Origin: Haliea sp.
GTDB taxonomy: Bacteria; Pseudomonadota; Gammaproteobacteria; Pseudomonadales; Halieaceae
Direction: 5' to 3'
Assembly (NCBI GenBank): GCA_024642265.1
Contig: JAHEBL010000015.1
Location: 1-46,697, forward strand
DNA length: 46,697 bases
In this document: in pieces, positions 20,367 through 29,003 of the stretch
Numbering within the stretch: position 1 is the first letter of the stretch
Layout: every line of letters begins with the position of its first letter
Notes under the pieces: model-generated
What the model saw: the letters and a program-made list of their open reading frames with translations, nothing else
What the model was told of the DNA's origin: nothing
The model's database searches: none
Made by a program: the position numbers and the translations under genes

Positions 20367-21887
20367 CTAGACGTCGTTGTGTATGCCAACCAGCGCACCG
20401 TCGGCCTGTAATGCGGCGCGGCGCTGGCTCTGCGCATCATCATTGCGTAGCGATTCCACTCGATCAAGGTAATTCTGGTCAACATCGCCGGTAATATAAT
20501 CGCCGTTGAACACGGAACAATCGAAACCGTCGACATCGGGGTTGCCTTCGAGGGAACATTTCACCAGGTCCTCCAGGTCCTGGTACACGAGCCAGTCGGC
20601 ACCGATCAGCTCGCACACCTCCTCCACCGTCCTGCCGTGGGCAATCAACTCCGAGGCGGATGGCATGTCAATCCCGTAGACATTGGGATAGCGCACCGGC
20701 GGTGCTGCCGAGGCAAAGAACACCTGCTCCGCCCCCGCCTCGCGCGCCATGTCGATAATCTGGCGGCAGGTGGTGCCGCGCACTATCGAGTCATCCACCA
20801 GCATCACGTTCTTGCCCTCGAACTCCAGCGGCACCGGGTTCAGTTTCTGGCGTACGGATTTCTTGCGCTGGCTCTGGCCAGGCATGATGAATGTGCGGCC
20901 TATATAGCGGTTTTTCATCAAACCCTCGCGAAACTTGATCCCCAGTTCATGGGCCATGGACTGGGCTGCGATGCGACTGGTATCCGGAATCGGTATGACG
21001 ACGTCAATGTGCAAGTCCGGGCGCAAGCGGCGGATTTTCTTGCCCAGTGCCTCGCCCTGGCGCATGCGCGTCTTGTAGACGGAGATTTCATCCATCAGCG
21101 AGTCGGGGCGAGCGAAATAGACATGCTCGAAGATACAGGGATGCAGCTTTGGGTTGCTCGCGCACTGGCGGCGATGCAACACGCCCTCCATATCGATGAA
21201 CACTGCCTCGCCGGGGGCGACATCGTTGATCAGGGTAAAGCCCAGCACATCCAGCGCGACACTTTCCGATGCCAGCATGTATTCCTTGCCGTTTGGACTG
21301 TCGCGCTCACCGACTACCAGTGGCCTGATCCCCAGCGTGTCGCGAAAACCCAGCACCCCGTAGTTCACAACCAGTCCCACCGCCGCGTAGCCGCCCCGAC
21401 AGCGCTGGTGCACCGCGGCTACCGCGGTGAAGATATCATCCGGCGTGGGACTCAGTTTGCCCAGGGTCTGCATCTCATGGGCAAACACGTTCAGCAGGAC
21501 TTCCGAGTCGGAATCCGTGTTGAGGTGGCGGAGGTCGTCCTGGAACAGTTCCCGCGTCAGCTGCTCGGAGTTGGTCAGGTTGCCGTTGTGGGCCAGCGCA
21601 ATCCCGTAGGGCGAATTGACATAAAAAGGCTGGGCCAACGCCGTGCCGGAGCTGCCGGCAGTTGGATAGCGCACATGGCCAATGCCGATGCTCCCCTGCA
21701 GGGTGAGCATATGTTGCTGGCGGAATACGTCCCGCACCAGACCCTCGCTCTTGCGCTGGCTGAAGCGGCCGCCGTTGCATGTCATGATTCCCGCTGCATC
21801 CTGCCCGCGGTGTTGCAGCACGGTGAGTGCATCATAGATATCAGGGGCTATGTCGGACCTTCCGACTATTCCAACCAGGCCACACAT
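20367..21887 (-). CDS. purF: Amidophosphoribosyltransferase
   Basis: PurF makes 5-phosphoribosylamine from PRPP and glutamine, the first committed purine step. The N-terminal nucleophile Cys2 (MCGLVGIVG) is exposed after Met removal. The glutaminase domain shows [11 protein letters not shown] and [10 protein letters not shown]; the PRPP site reads [13 protein letters not shown]. The 506 residues match the E. coli-type enzyme. It follows cvpA at 41 bp, the classic cvpA-purF arrangement. No PurR-like operator was recognised in the short gap. Confidence 0.97.
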   Translation of the reverse strand: MCGLVGIVGRSDIAPDIYDALTVLQHRGQDAAGIMTCNGGRFSQRKSEGLVRDVFRQQHMLTLQGSIGIGHVRYPTAGSSGTALAQPFYVNSPYGIALAHNGNLTNSEQLTRELFQDDLRHLNTDSDSEVLLNVFAHEMQTLGKLSPTPDDIFTAVAAVHQRCRGGYAAVGLVVNYGVLGFRDTLGIRPLVVGERDSPNGKEYMLASESVALDVLGFTLINDVAPGEAVFIDMEGVLHRRQCASNPKLHPCIFEHVYFARPDSLMDEISVYKTRMRQGEALGKKIRRLRPDLHIDVVIPIPDTSRIAAQSMAHELGIKFREGLMKNRYIGRTFIMPGQSQRKKSVRQKLNPVPLEFEGKNVMLVDDSIVRGTTCRQIIDMAREAGAEQVFFASAAPPVRYPNVYGIDMPSASELIAHGRTVEEVCELIGADWLVYQDLEDLVKCSLEGNPDVDGFDCSVFNGDYITGDVDQNYLDRVESLRNDDAQSQRRAALQADGALVGIHNDV

Positions 21888-21928
21888 GCTGTCTTACCTC
21901 TTCGAAATTGCGGGAGACGGACTCCCGC

Positions 21929-22447
21929 TCAGGTGGATATGGCGGGCCACTGCCCGTTGCTGGCCGCGTTAAACATGGACTGGGCCCATTGTCCCAGCAT
22001 ATCCACATGGGGCATCAATGTGGACTGATCGAGCCACAGCAGTTCGGTGGGCGGCACCAGTTGGCGCAGCACAAACACACAGACCAGAATCACGATAATT
22101 CCCCGGGCGAACCCGAACACCGTTCCCAGCAGGCGATCCAGCACAGTCAGCCCCGTTGCCCTGACGAGCTGCCCCGCCAGGTAAGCCACAAAGGTGGATG
22201 CCACCAGTGTGGCGACAAACAACATCGCATAGGCTGCAACGTAGCGCCCGGTAATATTGGCTATGGTACCGGCAAGTAAAGTTGCCATCTGGTCGACAAA
22301 CAGGTTCGCCACCAGGAACGCCGCTACCCACCCCGCCAGCGAGAACGCCTCCCGCACAAATCCGCGCCACAGGCTCAGCAGGGTTGAAAGCGCCAGCACG
22401 ACGATGATCACCCAGTCCACCGCGGTCAAGTGAGCCAGCTCCGGCAT
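21929..22447 (-). CDS. cvpA: CvpA family membrane protein
   Basis: The 172-residue product has four hydrophobic segments (starting about residues 10, 33, 67 and 107) and the family phrase LDRLLGTVFGFARGIIVILVCVFVLRQLV. CvpA is an inner-membrane protein first named for colicin V production; homologues are linked to envelope homeostasis. Its ATG shares one base with the stop of the upstream SPOR gene (TGATG), indicating translational coupling, and purF follows. The identification rests on topology, motif and the dedD-cvpA-purF order. Confidence 0.93.
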   Translation of the reverse strand: MPELAHLTAVDWVIIVVLALSTLLSLWRGFVREAFSLAGWVAAFLVANLFVDQMATLLAGTIANITGRYVAAYAMLFVATLVASTFVAYLAGQLVRATGLTVLDRLLGTVFGFARGIIVILVCVFVLRQLVPPTELLWLDQSTLMPHVDMLGQWAQSMFNAASNGQWPAIST

Positions 22448-23073
22448 CAGGGAATGTACCTGACTATCATCGATTTGACTCCGAACCTGGAATCAATACC
22501 GCCCTGGATTTTCTCCAGTTGCGCGCGCTCAAAATTCGGGCCTATGTAAACCCTGTAGAGATCCTTGTCACCGCGCTTGAGTTGTTTCACGTAGGCTTTT
22601 TCCTGCATCGCCAGCAGGCGGTCGCGAAGTTCATCCGCCTTGGCCTTGCTGCTGACGCTGGCCACCTGCAGTATCCAGGCAACCGGCACCCCCTTGCTGT
22701 CCAGTACCGGCTTTACGGGCGCCTCCTCCCTGGTCCTGCTCGGCTGGGCAGGCACTGCCTCCGGCGCGGCTACAACTGCCGGAGTGTTTTCCTGTGTCGG
22801 GGCCTCCTGGCTCTCGGGCAACTCCGTCCATTCCTCCACTTCCGTATCTTCCTCGGCCCCGGCGATATCCGGCTCCCATTCCGGTGAGGCGCGCAGGTCC
22901 GCCTGGTCGGGCGGCTCGATGGGAGTTGTATCAATAACGGGGGGAGGCGGAATCCTGCGTTGCTCCATAGCGGAACGCTCACCGGGTTCGACAAAAATGA
23001 TCGGCCAGAACACCACGCCCAGTGCGACGAGTATCAGCGCCCCCACGAGCCGCTGTTTGAGGATATCGTTCAC
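22447..23073 (-). CDS. dedD: SPOR-domain protein, DedD-like
   Basis: The 208-residue bitopic protein has an N-terminal membrane anchor (LVGALILVALGVVFWPIIFV, about residues 10-29), a Pro/Glu-rich linker and a C-terminal SPOR domain (AWILQVASVSSKAKADELRDRL to VRYIP). SPOR domains bind glycan strands stripped of stem peptides at the septum; DedD helps cell constriction in E. coli. It starts at a GTG overlapping the folC stop (GTGA, 23070-23073). The folC-dedD-cvpA-purF order supports the call, though SPOR sequences are weakly conserved. Confidence 0.88.
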   Translation of the reverse strand: MNDILKQRLVGALILVALGVVFWPIIFVEPGERSAMEQRRIPPPPVIDTTPIEPPDQADLRASPEWEPDIAGAEEDTEVEEWTELPESQEAPTQENTPAVVAAPEAVPAQPSRTREEAPVKPVLDSKGVPVAWILQVASVSSKAKADELRDRLLAMQEKAYVKQLKRGDKDLYRVYIGPNFERAQLEKIQGGIDSRFGVKSMIVRYIP

Positions 23074-24365
23074 GCGCCGGCCCCCGCCTTGCTGCGGTCC
23101 CGCTCCAGCAGGGGGAGTGTTTCAGCAACGGTGAAAAAGGAACCAAACACCACCACCCTGTCCCCCGCCGCCGCCAGTGCGCGCACGCGGCGGAAGGCCT
23201 GTCGCAGGTTTTGGCTGACACTGACCATCGATTGCCCCTCGGCCCGCAGCAATGAGGCCAGGTCCGCGGCGCTGGCTGCGCGCGGATTGGCGGGCTGGTC
23301 AGCCACGAACCAGGCATCAACAAGACCCGCCGCGGCCCGGATCATGGCGCGAATGTCCTTGTCACCCATGGCTGAAAAAATTGCAATTGTCTTTCCTTTA
23401 CAGTGCATTACGTTTAAATATTCAACTAAATTATAAACAGCTGCCGGATTGTGGGCGACATCAAACACATAGTCCGTGCCCGCCAGCGACTGCCGTTCGC
23501 AGCGCCCCCGGGGGCGAGCCCCCGCTACCGCGTCGCGTACCTGCCCGTCGCTGAACTCGCAGCCCAGCAACACGGCCGCCTGCAGCGCAGTACAGATATT
23601 GGCCGGCATCAGCGAGCCGCCCGGCAGCGCCGGTAACACCCTGGCCCTGCCATCCCGGCAGTGCAGTGTGCCCTGCCAGCTCCCCTGGTCAACTCCAAAC
23701 CGGAAATCCGTGCCAATGCGCAGGACCGGCCCTGCGCCTGCTTTCGCGGCGCAGTCGAGCAGTTCCCGCGGCGGCTCCGGGTCGCCGATCACCACGGGGA
23801 TACCAGGACGCATTATGCCTGCCTTCTCCCTCGCAATGCTGCCGCGATCCTCTCCCAGCCAGGACTGGTGGTCCAGATCTATACGGGTGATGACGGCAAC
23901 CGTGGGATCTACAATATTGACCGCATCAAGGCGCCCGCCCAGGCCCACCTCCAGCACCAGCACGTCGACCGAACTGGACTTGAAAACCAGCAGGGCCGCA
24001 AGTGTGGCGAATTCAAAATAGGTCAGGCTGGTCTCGCCTCTCGCGGCATCGATAGCTCTGAAGGCCGCAACTATTTCACTGTCGCTGGCCTCGATCCCAC
24101 CCACCCGGATGCGTTCGTTGAACCGCAGCAGATGAGGTGAGGTGTACACACCGGCCAGCTGTCCGGCCTGACCGAGTATGCCCTCGAGCACAGCGACCGT
24201 AGACCCCTTGCCGTTGGTTCCGGCGACGGTGACGACAGGCGCCCTGACCGGCAGCAGGTCGAGCGCGCGGGCCACCGAGGCCACCCGCTCAAGCCCCAGG
24301 TCGATAGGGTTCGGGTGCAGCGTTTCAAGCCGTGCGAGCCAGCCGGCAAGAGAGGTCGTGTCCAT
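23070..24365 (-). CDS. folC: Folylpolyglutamate / dihydrofolate synthase
   Basis: FolC adds glutamate to dihydropteroate and then to folates. The ATP-binding loop VTVAGTNGKGST, the segment ITRIDLDHQSWLGEDRGSIAREKAGIMRPG with the catalytic lysine region, and the C-terminal DVAHNPAA are clear. I place the start at the ATG at 24365 (431 residues, MDTTSLAGWLARLE), 28 bp after the accD stop, because the first in-frame upstream start would overlap accD by 80 bp and add a non-family tail. The Shine-Dalgarno is weak. It overlaps the SPOR gene by 4 bp. Confidence 0.95.
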   Translation of the reverse strand: MDTTSLAGWLARLETLHPNPIDLGLERVASVARALDLLPVRAPVVTVAGTNGKGSTVAVLEGILGQAGQLAGVYTSPHLLRFNERIRVGGIEASDSEIVAAFRAIDAARGETSLTYFEFATLAALLVFKSSSVDVLVLEVGLGGRLDAVNIVDPTVAVITRIDLDHQSWLGEDRGSIAREKAGIMRPGIPVVIGDPEPPRELLDCAAKAGAGPVLRIGTDFRFGVDQGSWQGTLHCRDGRARVLPALPGGSLMPANICTALQAAVLLGCEFSDGQVRDAVAGARPRGRCERQSLAGTDYVFDVAHNPAAVYNLVEYLNVMHCKGKTIAIFSAMGDKDIRAMIRAAAGLVDAWFVADQPANPRAASAADLASLLRAEGQSMVSVSQNLRQAFRRVRALAAAGDRVVVFGSFFTVAETLPLLERDRSKAGAGA

Positions 24366-24393
24366 GTTCTGCTGCTGAGATTCTGAAGACAGG

Positions 24394-25293
24394 CTATTCC
24401 CCACCGGCGGGCAGCGTTTCCACTTCCAGCGGAACGAGTGCCTTGTGACTGAGCTTGGACAGCAGCCGCGCAATAGTGTCTCGCATCTCCGTGCGGTGAA
24501 CGATCATGTCGATCGCGCCATGTTCGAGCAAAAATTCGCTGCGTTGGAAGCCCTTGGGAAGTTTCTGCCGAATGGTCTGTTCAATGATGTTGGGGCCCGC
24601 AAAGCCGGCCCGGGCTTCCGGCTCGGCAATATTGATATCGCCCAGCAGTGCAAGGGAGGCTGAAACGCCTCCGTATATCGGGTCGGTCATCACCGAGATA
24701 TAGGGCACGCCTTCGAGGCGCAGCCGCTCTATCACGGCGCTGGTCTTGGCCATTTGCATCAGGGATATCAGGGCTTCCTGCATGCGCGCACCACCGGAGG
24801 CGGCAAAACAGACCAGTGGGATCCGCTCCGCCAGCGCCAGCTGCGCTGCGCGGGTGAACTTTTCACCCACGGCGTAGCCCATTGAGCCGCCATGGAACTC
24901 GAACTCAAAGGCCACGACTACCAGCGGCAGACCCTGCAAAGCGCCGGTGGAAGCGATCAGCGCGTCTTTCTCGCCGGTGGAGCGTTGCGCTGCCGTCAGG
25001 CGGTCGCGATAGCGCTTCTTGTCCTTGAACTTGAGGCGGTCTACCGGTTCTATATCGGTCAGTATTTCTTCCCGGCCCTCGGGGTCGAGAAAGATATCGA
25101 TCCTCCGGCGCGCACCGATACGCATGTGGTGGTCGCACTTGGGGCAGACATCGTCATTGCGCTCTACGTCAGGCCTGTATAGAACCGCGTCGCACTTGAC
25201 ACACTTTTTCCACAGTCCCTCAGGCACATTGGAGCGTTTGTCACCCTCGCCACTGCGTACGCCGGAGGGCAGAATCTTGTTTATCCAGCTCAT
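24394..25293 (-). CDS. accD: Acetyl-CoA carboxylase carboxyltransferase subunit beta
   Basis: AccD with AccA transfers the carboxyl group from biotin to acetyl-CoA, the first step of fatty-acid synthesis. The 299-residue product has the N-terminal four-cysteine zinc finger ([23 protein letters not shown]) and the carboxyltransferase segments [22 protein letters not shown] and [13 protein letters not shown]. It lies between trpA and folC, as in several gammaproteobacteria. A perfect TATAAT 28 bp upstream of the ATG could give it its own promoter. Confidence 0.97.
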   Translation of the reverse strand: MSWINKILPSGVRSGEGDKRSNVPEGLWKKCVKCDAVLYRPDVERNDDVCPKCDHHMRIGARRRIDIFLDPEGREEILTDIEPVDRLKFKDKKRYRDRLTAAQRSTGEKDALIASTGALQGLPLVVVAFEFEFHGGSMGYAVGEKFTRAAQLALAERIPLVCFAASGGARMQEALISLMQMAKTSAVIERLRLEGVPYISVMTDPIYGGVSASLALLGDINIAEPEARAGFAGPNIIEQTIRQKLPKGFQRSEFLLEHGAIDMIVHRTEMRDTIARLLSKLSHKALVPLEVETLPAGGE

Positions 25294-25320
25294 GACAAAC
25301 CCCGCTCCAAATATGGCGCC

Positions 25321-25326
25321 ATTATA
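25321..25326 (-). promoter_or_regulatory. -10 box upstream of accD
   Basis: On the minus strand TATAAT is followed by GGCGCC, between the trpA stop and the accD start. The start would lie about 20 bp before the ATG. No -35 match is visible at 16-18 bp. Confidence 0.38.
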
Positions 25327-25343
25327 AACGCGCTGTGTGGCAT

Positions 25344-26165
25344 CTAGGAAGCCGAGTTATCGATCCCCTGGCGAATCTCTGTAAGCAGGGCTACGGCCGC
25401 CGCCATCGCCGTCTCATGGTCGCCACCATCATCGATCGCCCTGGCCATGGTGTTGACCAGGGCACTGCCGACCACGACGCCGTCAGCGACACTCGCTACC
25501 GCCGCCGCCGAGGCCGCGTCCTTGATGCCGAAGCCCACCGCCACGGGCAGGTTTGAGCGGTCCCTGATGAGGCCCAGGTGGTGCGCGACATCCGCCACGT
25601 CAAGATGTCCGGCGCCGGTCACACCCTTCAGCGAGACATAGTAGATAAAACCGCTGGCGGTGTCGGTGATACGTTGGATGCGCTCGGCCGGGGTGGTCGG
25701 TGCAACGAGGAATATATTGTCCATACCGACGCGCTGCAGCTCCGCGTTGAGGGGGGCGACCTCTTCTGGCGGAATATCGACCGTCAGCAGGGCGTCCAGG
25801 CCCACCGCGGCTGCGGCGTCGGCGAATTTCGCATAACCCATGTGCACCACCGGGTTGGCATAGCCCATCAACAGCACCGGCGTGTCCTGGTCCTGCTGGC
25901 GGAACTCCTCAACCATTGCCAATACAGTGCGCAGAGTGGTGCCATTTGCCAGGGCGCGCTCGTGACCCAGTTGCAGCACAGGCCCCTCGGACATGGGGTC
26001 CGAGAAGGGTACGCCCAGCTCTATGATATCTGCGCCGCAAGCCACCATGCGGTGCATGAGCGGCACTGTCACATCCAGCCCCGGGTCGCCTGCGACCACG
26101 TAAGGAATGAGCGCCTTGCGCCCCTGCTGCGCCAGTTGCTGAAAACGTCCCGCTATTCGACTCAA
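25344..26165 (-). CDS. trpA: Tryptophan synthase alpha subunit
   Basis: TrpA cleaves indole-3-glycerol phosphate to indole, which is channelled to TrpB. Catalytic segments [21 protein letters not shown] and the phosphate-binding end GFGIKDA and VVGSALV are present. The start is placed at a TTG (26165; [23 protein letters not shown]), giving 273 residues, close to the usual 268. GGGGGAG lies six bases before it. The same frame stays open another 618 bp upstream, but that part overlaps trpB and does not resemble TrpA. It follows trpB at 47 bp. Confidence 0.95.
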   Translation of the reverse strand: MSRIAGRFQQLAQQGRKALIPYVVAGDPGLDVTVPLMHRMVACGADIIELGVPFSDPMSEGPVLQLGHERALANGTTLRTVLAMVEEFRQQDQDTPVLLMGYANPVVHMGYAKFADAAAAVGLDALLTVDIPPEEVAPLNAELQRVGMDNIFLVAPTTPAERIQRITDTASGFIYYVSLKGVTGAGHLDVADVAHHLGLIRDRSNLPVAVGFGIKDAASAAAVASVADGVVVGSALVNTMARAIDDGGDHETAMAAAVALLTEIRQGIDNSAS

Positions 26166-26212
26166 TGCACTCTCCCCCTGCAACTGCCCCGACCGGAATC
26201 CGGCCCCGGTGC

Positions 26213-27433
26213 CTAAAACTGAATGCCGTCGATCTGGGCAACAGTGTGAATATCCTTGTCCCCGCGCCCGGACAGGTTGACCACAATCACCTGGTCTGGC
26301 GTCATCCCTGCAGCGAGCTTTTCGGCGTAGGCCAGTGCATGACTGCTTTCCAGCGCGGGCATGATGCCCTCCACCCTGGTCAGGGTATGAAACGCGCGCA
26401 GGGCCTCGTCGTCGTTGGCGACGACGTAGTTGACCCGACCCAGGTCCTTCAGCCATGCGTGCTCGGGGCCGACACCGGGATAATCCAGACCGGCCGACAC
26501 CGAATGGGTGTGCATGATCTGCCCGTCTGCGTCCTGCATCAGGTAGGTACGATTGCCGTGCAACACACCCGGTGTGCCAGCGGTCAGCGGCGCGGCGTGC
26601 TGGTTGGACGCTATGCCATGTCCACCGGCTTCCACGCCGTACATCGCCACACTTTCGTCGCCGAGAAAAGGATGGAACAGGCCGATTGCATTTGAGCCGC
26701 CACCGACACAGGCAACCAGCGCATCCGGTAACTTTCCGGTCTGCGCCTGGGACTGGCGTCGCGCCTCGCGGCCGATCACACACTGAAAATCCCTGACCAG
26801 CATGGGATAGGGGTGCGGCCCGGCCACGGTGCCTATGATATAGAAGGTATCATCGACATTGGTCACCCAGTCCCGCATCGCCTCATTCATCGCATCCTTG
26901 AGCGTGCGCGAGCCCGAGGTCACGGGAATGACATCCGCTCCCAGCAGCTTCATCCGGTAAACATTGAGCGCCTGGCGCCGCACGTCTTCCTCACCCATGA
27001 AGACCTGGCACTTCAGCCCCAGCCGCGCGGCGATGGTCGCGGTCGCCACGCCATGCTGGCCCGCGCCGGTTTCGGCGATGACCCGGGGCTTGCCCATATG
27101 CTTGGCCAGCAGTGCCTGGCCGACGGTGTTGTTGACCTTGTGAGCGCCGGTATGATTCAGGTCCTCGCGCTTGAGAAAGATGCGTGCGCCGCCGATAGAT
27201 GCCGACCAGCGCTTTGCCTCATACAAAGGTGACGGCCGTCCCACGTAGTGCGCCAGGTCCTCATCAAGTTCCTGCTGGAAGTCAGGGTCCACCGAAAGCT
27301 TGCGATAGACCGCTTCCAGCTCAGCCAGTGCCGACATCAGGGTCTCGGCTACAAACTTGCCGCCATACACTCCGAAGCGACCGTCCGCATCCGGTACCGC
27401 GTTAAACACACTGTCTTTCACATCAATCGTCAT
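26213..27433 (-). CDS. trpB: Tryptophan synthase beta subunit
   Basis: TrpB joins indole and serine to tryptophan using PLP. The PLP lysine is Lys99 in HTGAHKVNN; catalytic Glu lies in [11 protein letters not shown]; the phosphate loop GGGSNAIG and C-terminal LSGRGDKD are intact. I choose the ATG at 27433 (406 residues) since GGAG lies six bases before it and the product then begins just ahead of [12 protein letters not shown]. An earlier start at 27478 is in frame but lies deeper in trpF. The gene overlaps the trpF 3' end by 11 bp, indicating coupling. Confidence 0.97.
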   Translation of the reverse strand: MTIDVKDSVFNAVPDADGRFGVYGGKFVAETLMSALAELEAVYRKLSVDPDFQQELDEDLAHYVGRPSPLYEAKRWSASIGGARIFLKREDLNHTGAHKVNNTVGQALLAKHMGKPRVIAETGAGQHGVATATIAARLGLKCQVFMGEEDVRRQALNVYRMKLLGADVIPVTSGSRTLKDAMNEAMRDWVTNVDDTFYIIGTVAGPHPYPMLVRDFQCVIGREARRQSQAQTGKLPDALVACVGGGSNAIGLFHPFLGDESVAMYGVEAGGHGIASNQHAAPLTAGTPGVLHGNRTYLMQDADGQIMHTHSVSAGLDYPGVGPEHAWLKDLGRVNYVVANDDEALRAFHTLTRVEGIMPALESSHALAYAEKLAAGMTPDQVIVVNLSGRGDKDIHTVAQIDGIQF

Positions 27434-28076
27434 CAGCTGCTCCATCCAATAAAGCGTCTGCGGCGCGCACCGCCGCAACGAACCGTTTGATTTTACGAGC
27501 GTCCTTGAGCCCCGGGGACTGTTCTACACCGCCACTGACATCGACCGCCGCAGGTCGCAATCCGGCAATGGCCTCGCCCACATTGAATTCGTCGAGGCCG
27601 CCGGCCAGCACGACCGGCAAGGGCAGCTTGCCCCTGGCCAGGCTCCAGTCGAAGGTCCGGCCTGTGCCGCCCGGCACTCCGTCCTGCCAGCTGTCCAGTA
27701 ACACGGCCCGGGCCGCCTGGTAGCTCGCACAACCGGCAACAAGATCCATGCCGGCCTGCACGCGCAGGGCCTTGATCCATGGCCGTTGGAATTGCTCGCA
27801 GAAAGCGGCCGGCTCCTCGCCGTGAAACTGGACAAGATCCACCGGAACGCTTTCGAGTATACGTCGGATGCTCTCAGCCGGTTCATCGACAACCAGCGCC
27901 ACCACGGTAACAAACGGCGGCACCGCCGCGACGATACGGGCTGCCTGCTCAGCCGTTACAGCCCGGGGACTGGGCGGGTAAAAAACCAGGCCAATGGCGT
28001 CCGCGCCACTATCGACTGCCACGCGGGCATCTTCCGCCGACGTGATGCCACAAATCTTGATTCGCGTGTAGGTCAC
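27423..28076 (-). CDS. trpF: Phosphoribosylanthranilate isomerase
   Basis: TrpF performs the Amadori rearrangement of phosphoribosylanthranilate to CdRP in tryptophan synthesis. The 217-residue TIM barrel shows the catalytic Cys in RIKICGIT, then [25 protein letters not shown], and the phosphate-binding end [13 protein letters not shown] ... VDVSGGVE with catalytic Asp. It opens the trpFBA set, where trpF and trpB overlap by 11 bp. trpE, G, D and C are not in this window. The short upstream gap holds a possible promoter. Confidence 0.96.
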   Translation of the reverse strand: MTYTRIKICGITSAEDARVAVDSGADAIGLVFYPPSPRAVTAEQAARIVAAVPPFVTVVALVVDEPAESIRRILESVPVDLVQFHGEEPAAFCEQFQRPWIKALRVQAGMDLVAGCASYQAARAVLLDSWQDGVPGGTGRTFDWSLARGKLPLPVVLAGGLDEFNVGEAIAGLRPAAVDVSGGVEQSPGLKDARKIKRFVAAVRAADALLDGAADDD

Positions 28077-28111
28077 TTGCTCGATGAACTGGGCTTTAAA
28101 ACAAGGCGCGA

Positions 28112-28117
28112 ATGATA
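28112..28117 (-). promoter_or_regulatory. Possible -10 box for trpFBA
   Basis: On the minus strand TATCAT is followed by TCGCGCC, in the 78-bp gap between truA and trpF, about 36 bp before the trpF ATG. No -35 match is apparent. Confidence 0.3.
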
Positions 28118-28154
28118 GCAGAGAGGTCTCGCCGCTGTCTGCAAATCACCGGAC

Positions 28155-29003
28155 TCAATTGTGCCAGGGTAAACCCGGCAACATCGGGCCGCCGGCTGTC
28201 CGGGGAAGTCGGTATTGCGCCGGATATTCCACCTCCGCCAGGTAGAGGCCGTCCGCCGGCGCCGTGTCGGCAGCCAATGTGCGATCACGCCCCCTCAGCA
28301 GCTGCCCAATCCACCCCGGCGGCTGACGCCCTGTGCCGACCGCCATCAGCGAGCCGACAATGTTGCGCACCATATGGTGTAAAAAGGCGTTGGCCGCGAT
28401 GTCCACGACGACCAGGTCGCCGACTCTGTCCACTACCAGTGAATGGACGTTGCGCATCGGCGTACTGGACTGGCATGAAGCAGCCCGAAAAGCAGAGAAG
28501 TCCCGCTCTCCCAGCAGGGACTGGGCCGCTTCGTGCATCCGCTGGTGATCCAGCGCGCGGCGCTGCCAGCTGACTTTGCCGAACAACAGGGCGGGACGGA
28601 CTGGCGTATTGGCGATAAGGTAGCGATAACGCCTGGCGAGCGCTGAAAAGCGCGCGTGGAAATCCCCGGGAACCTGGACTGCCCAGTGCACTCGAACACT
28701 TGGCGGCAGGTTGGCGTTGACGCCGAGCACCCATGCCTTCGGGCTGCGCTCCACCGGCGCGTCAAAATGGATTACCTGGGCAAACGCATGCACACCGGTG
28801 TCGGTGCGGCCGGCACAATGCACGCGCACCGGCCCGTTGGCGACCACAGCGATACCCCGCTCGAGGGTATCCTGTACGGTTTTTACGGTGAGATGGGGTT
28901 GTGCCTGCCAGCCGCTGTAGCAGCTGCCATCGTACTCGATGCGGCAGGCGATGCGGCTACCCGCAGGAAGCGGGTCCGCCGCAAAGCAGGGCGAAACCGT
29001 CAG
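28155..29003 (-). CDS. truA: tRNA pseudouridine(38-40) synthase, apparent CTG start
   Basis: TruA forms pseudouridine at positions 38-40 of the tRNA anticodon arm. The catalytic Asp lies in VHCAGRTDTGVHAFAQ, and the conserved N-terminal IEYDGSCYSGWQ and later HHMVRNIVGSL are present. The conserved N-terminus lies upstream of the first standard start (GTG 28847), yet no in-frame ATG, GTG or TTG exists between it and the preceding in-frame stop inside fimV. A CTG at 29003 overlaps the fimV stop as CTGA and has GGAG eight bases before it, giving 282 residues. I take that as the start; a rarer ATC/ATT start or a sequence error are alternatives. Product identity is firm, the start is not. Confidence 0.93.
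   Translation of the reverse strand: MTVSPCFAADPLPAGSRIACRIEYDGSCYSGWQAQPHLTVKTVQDTLERGIAVVANGPVRVHCAGRTDTGVHAFAQVIHFDAPVERSPKAWVLGVNANLPPSVRVHWAVQVPGDFHARFSALARRYRYLIANTPVRPALLFGKVSWQRRALDHQRMHEAAQSLLGERDFSAFRAASCQSSTPMRNVHSLVVDRVGDLVVVDIAANAFLHHMVRNIVGSLMAVGTGRQPPGWIGQLLRGRDRTLAADTAPADGLYLAEVEYPAQYRLPRTAGGPMLPGLPWHN

Noticed and set aside
24366-24473. A 36-residue N-terminal extension of FolC
   Set aside because: It overlaps accD and does not resemble FolC; the ATG at 24365 fits the family.
25344-26783. A 479-codon minus-strand frame containing trpA
   Set aside because: The first 206 codons overlap trpB in another frame and look like no TrpA; a TTG with a strong ribosome site at 26165 gives the right length.
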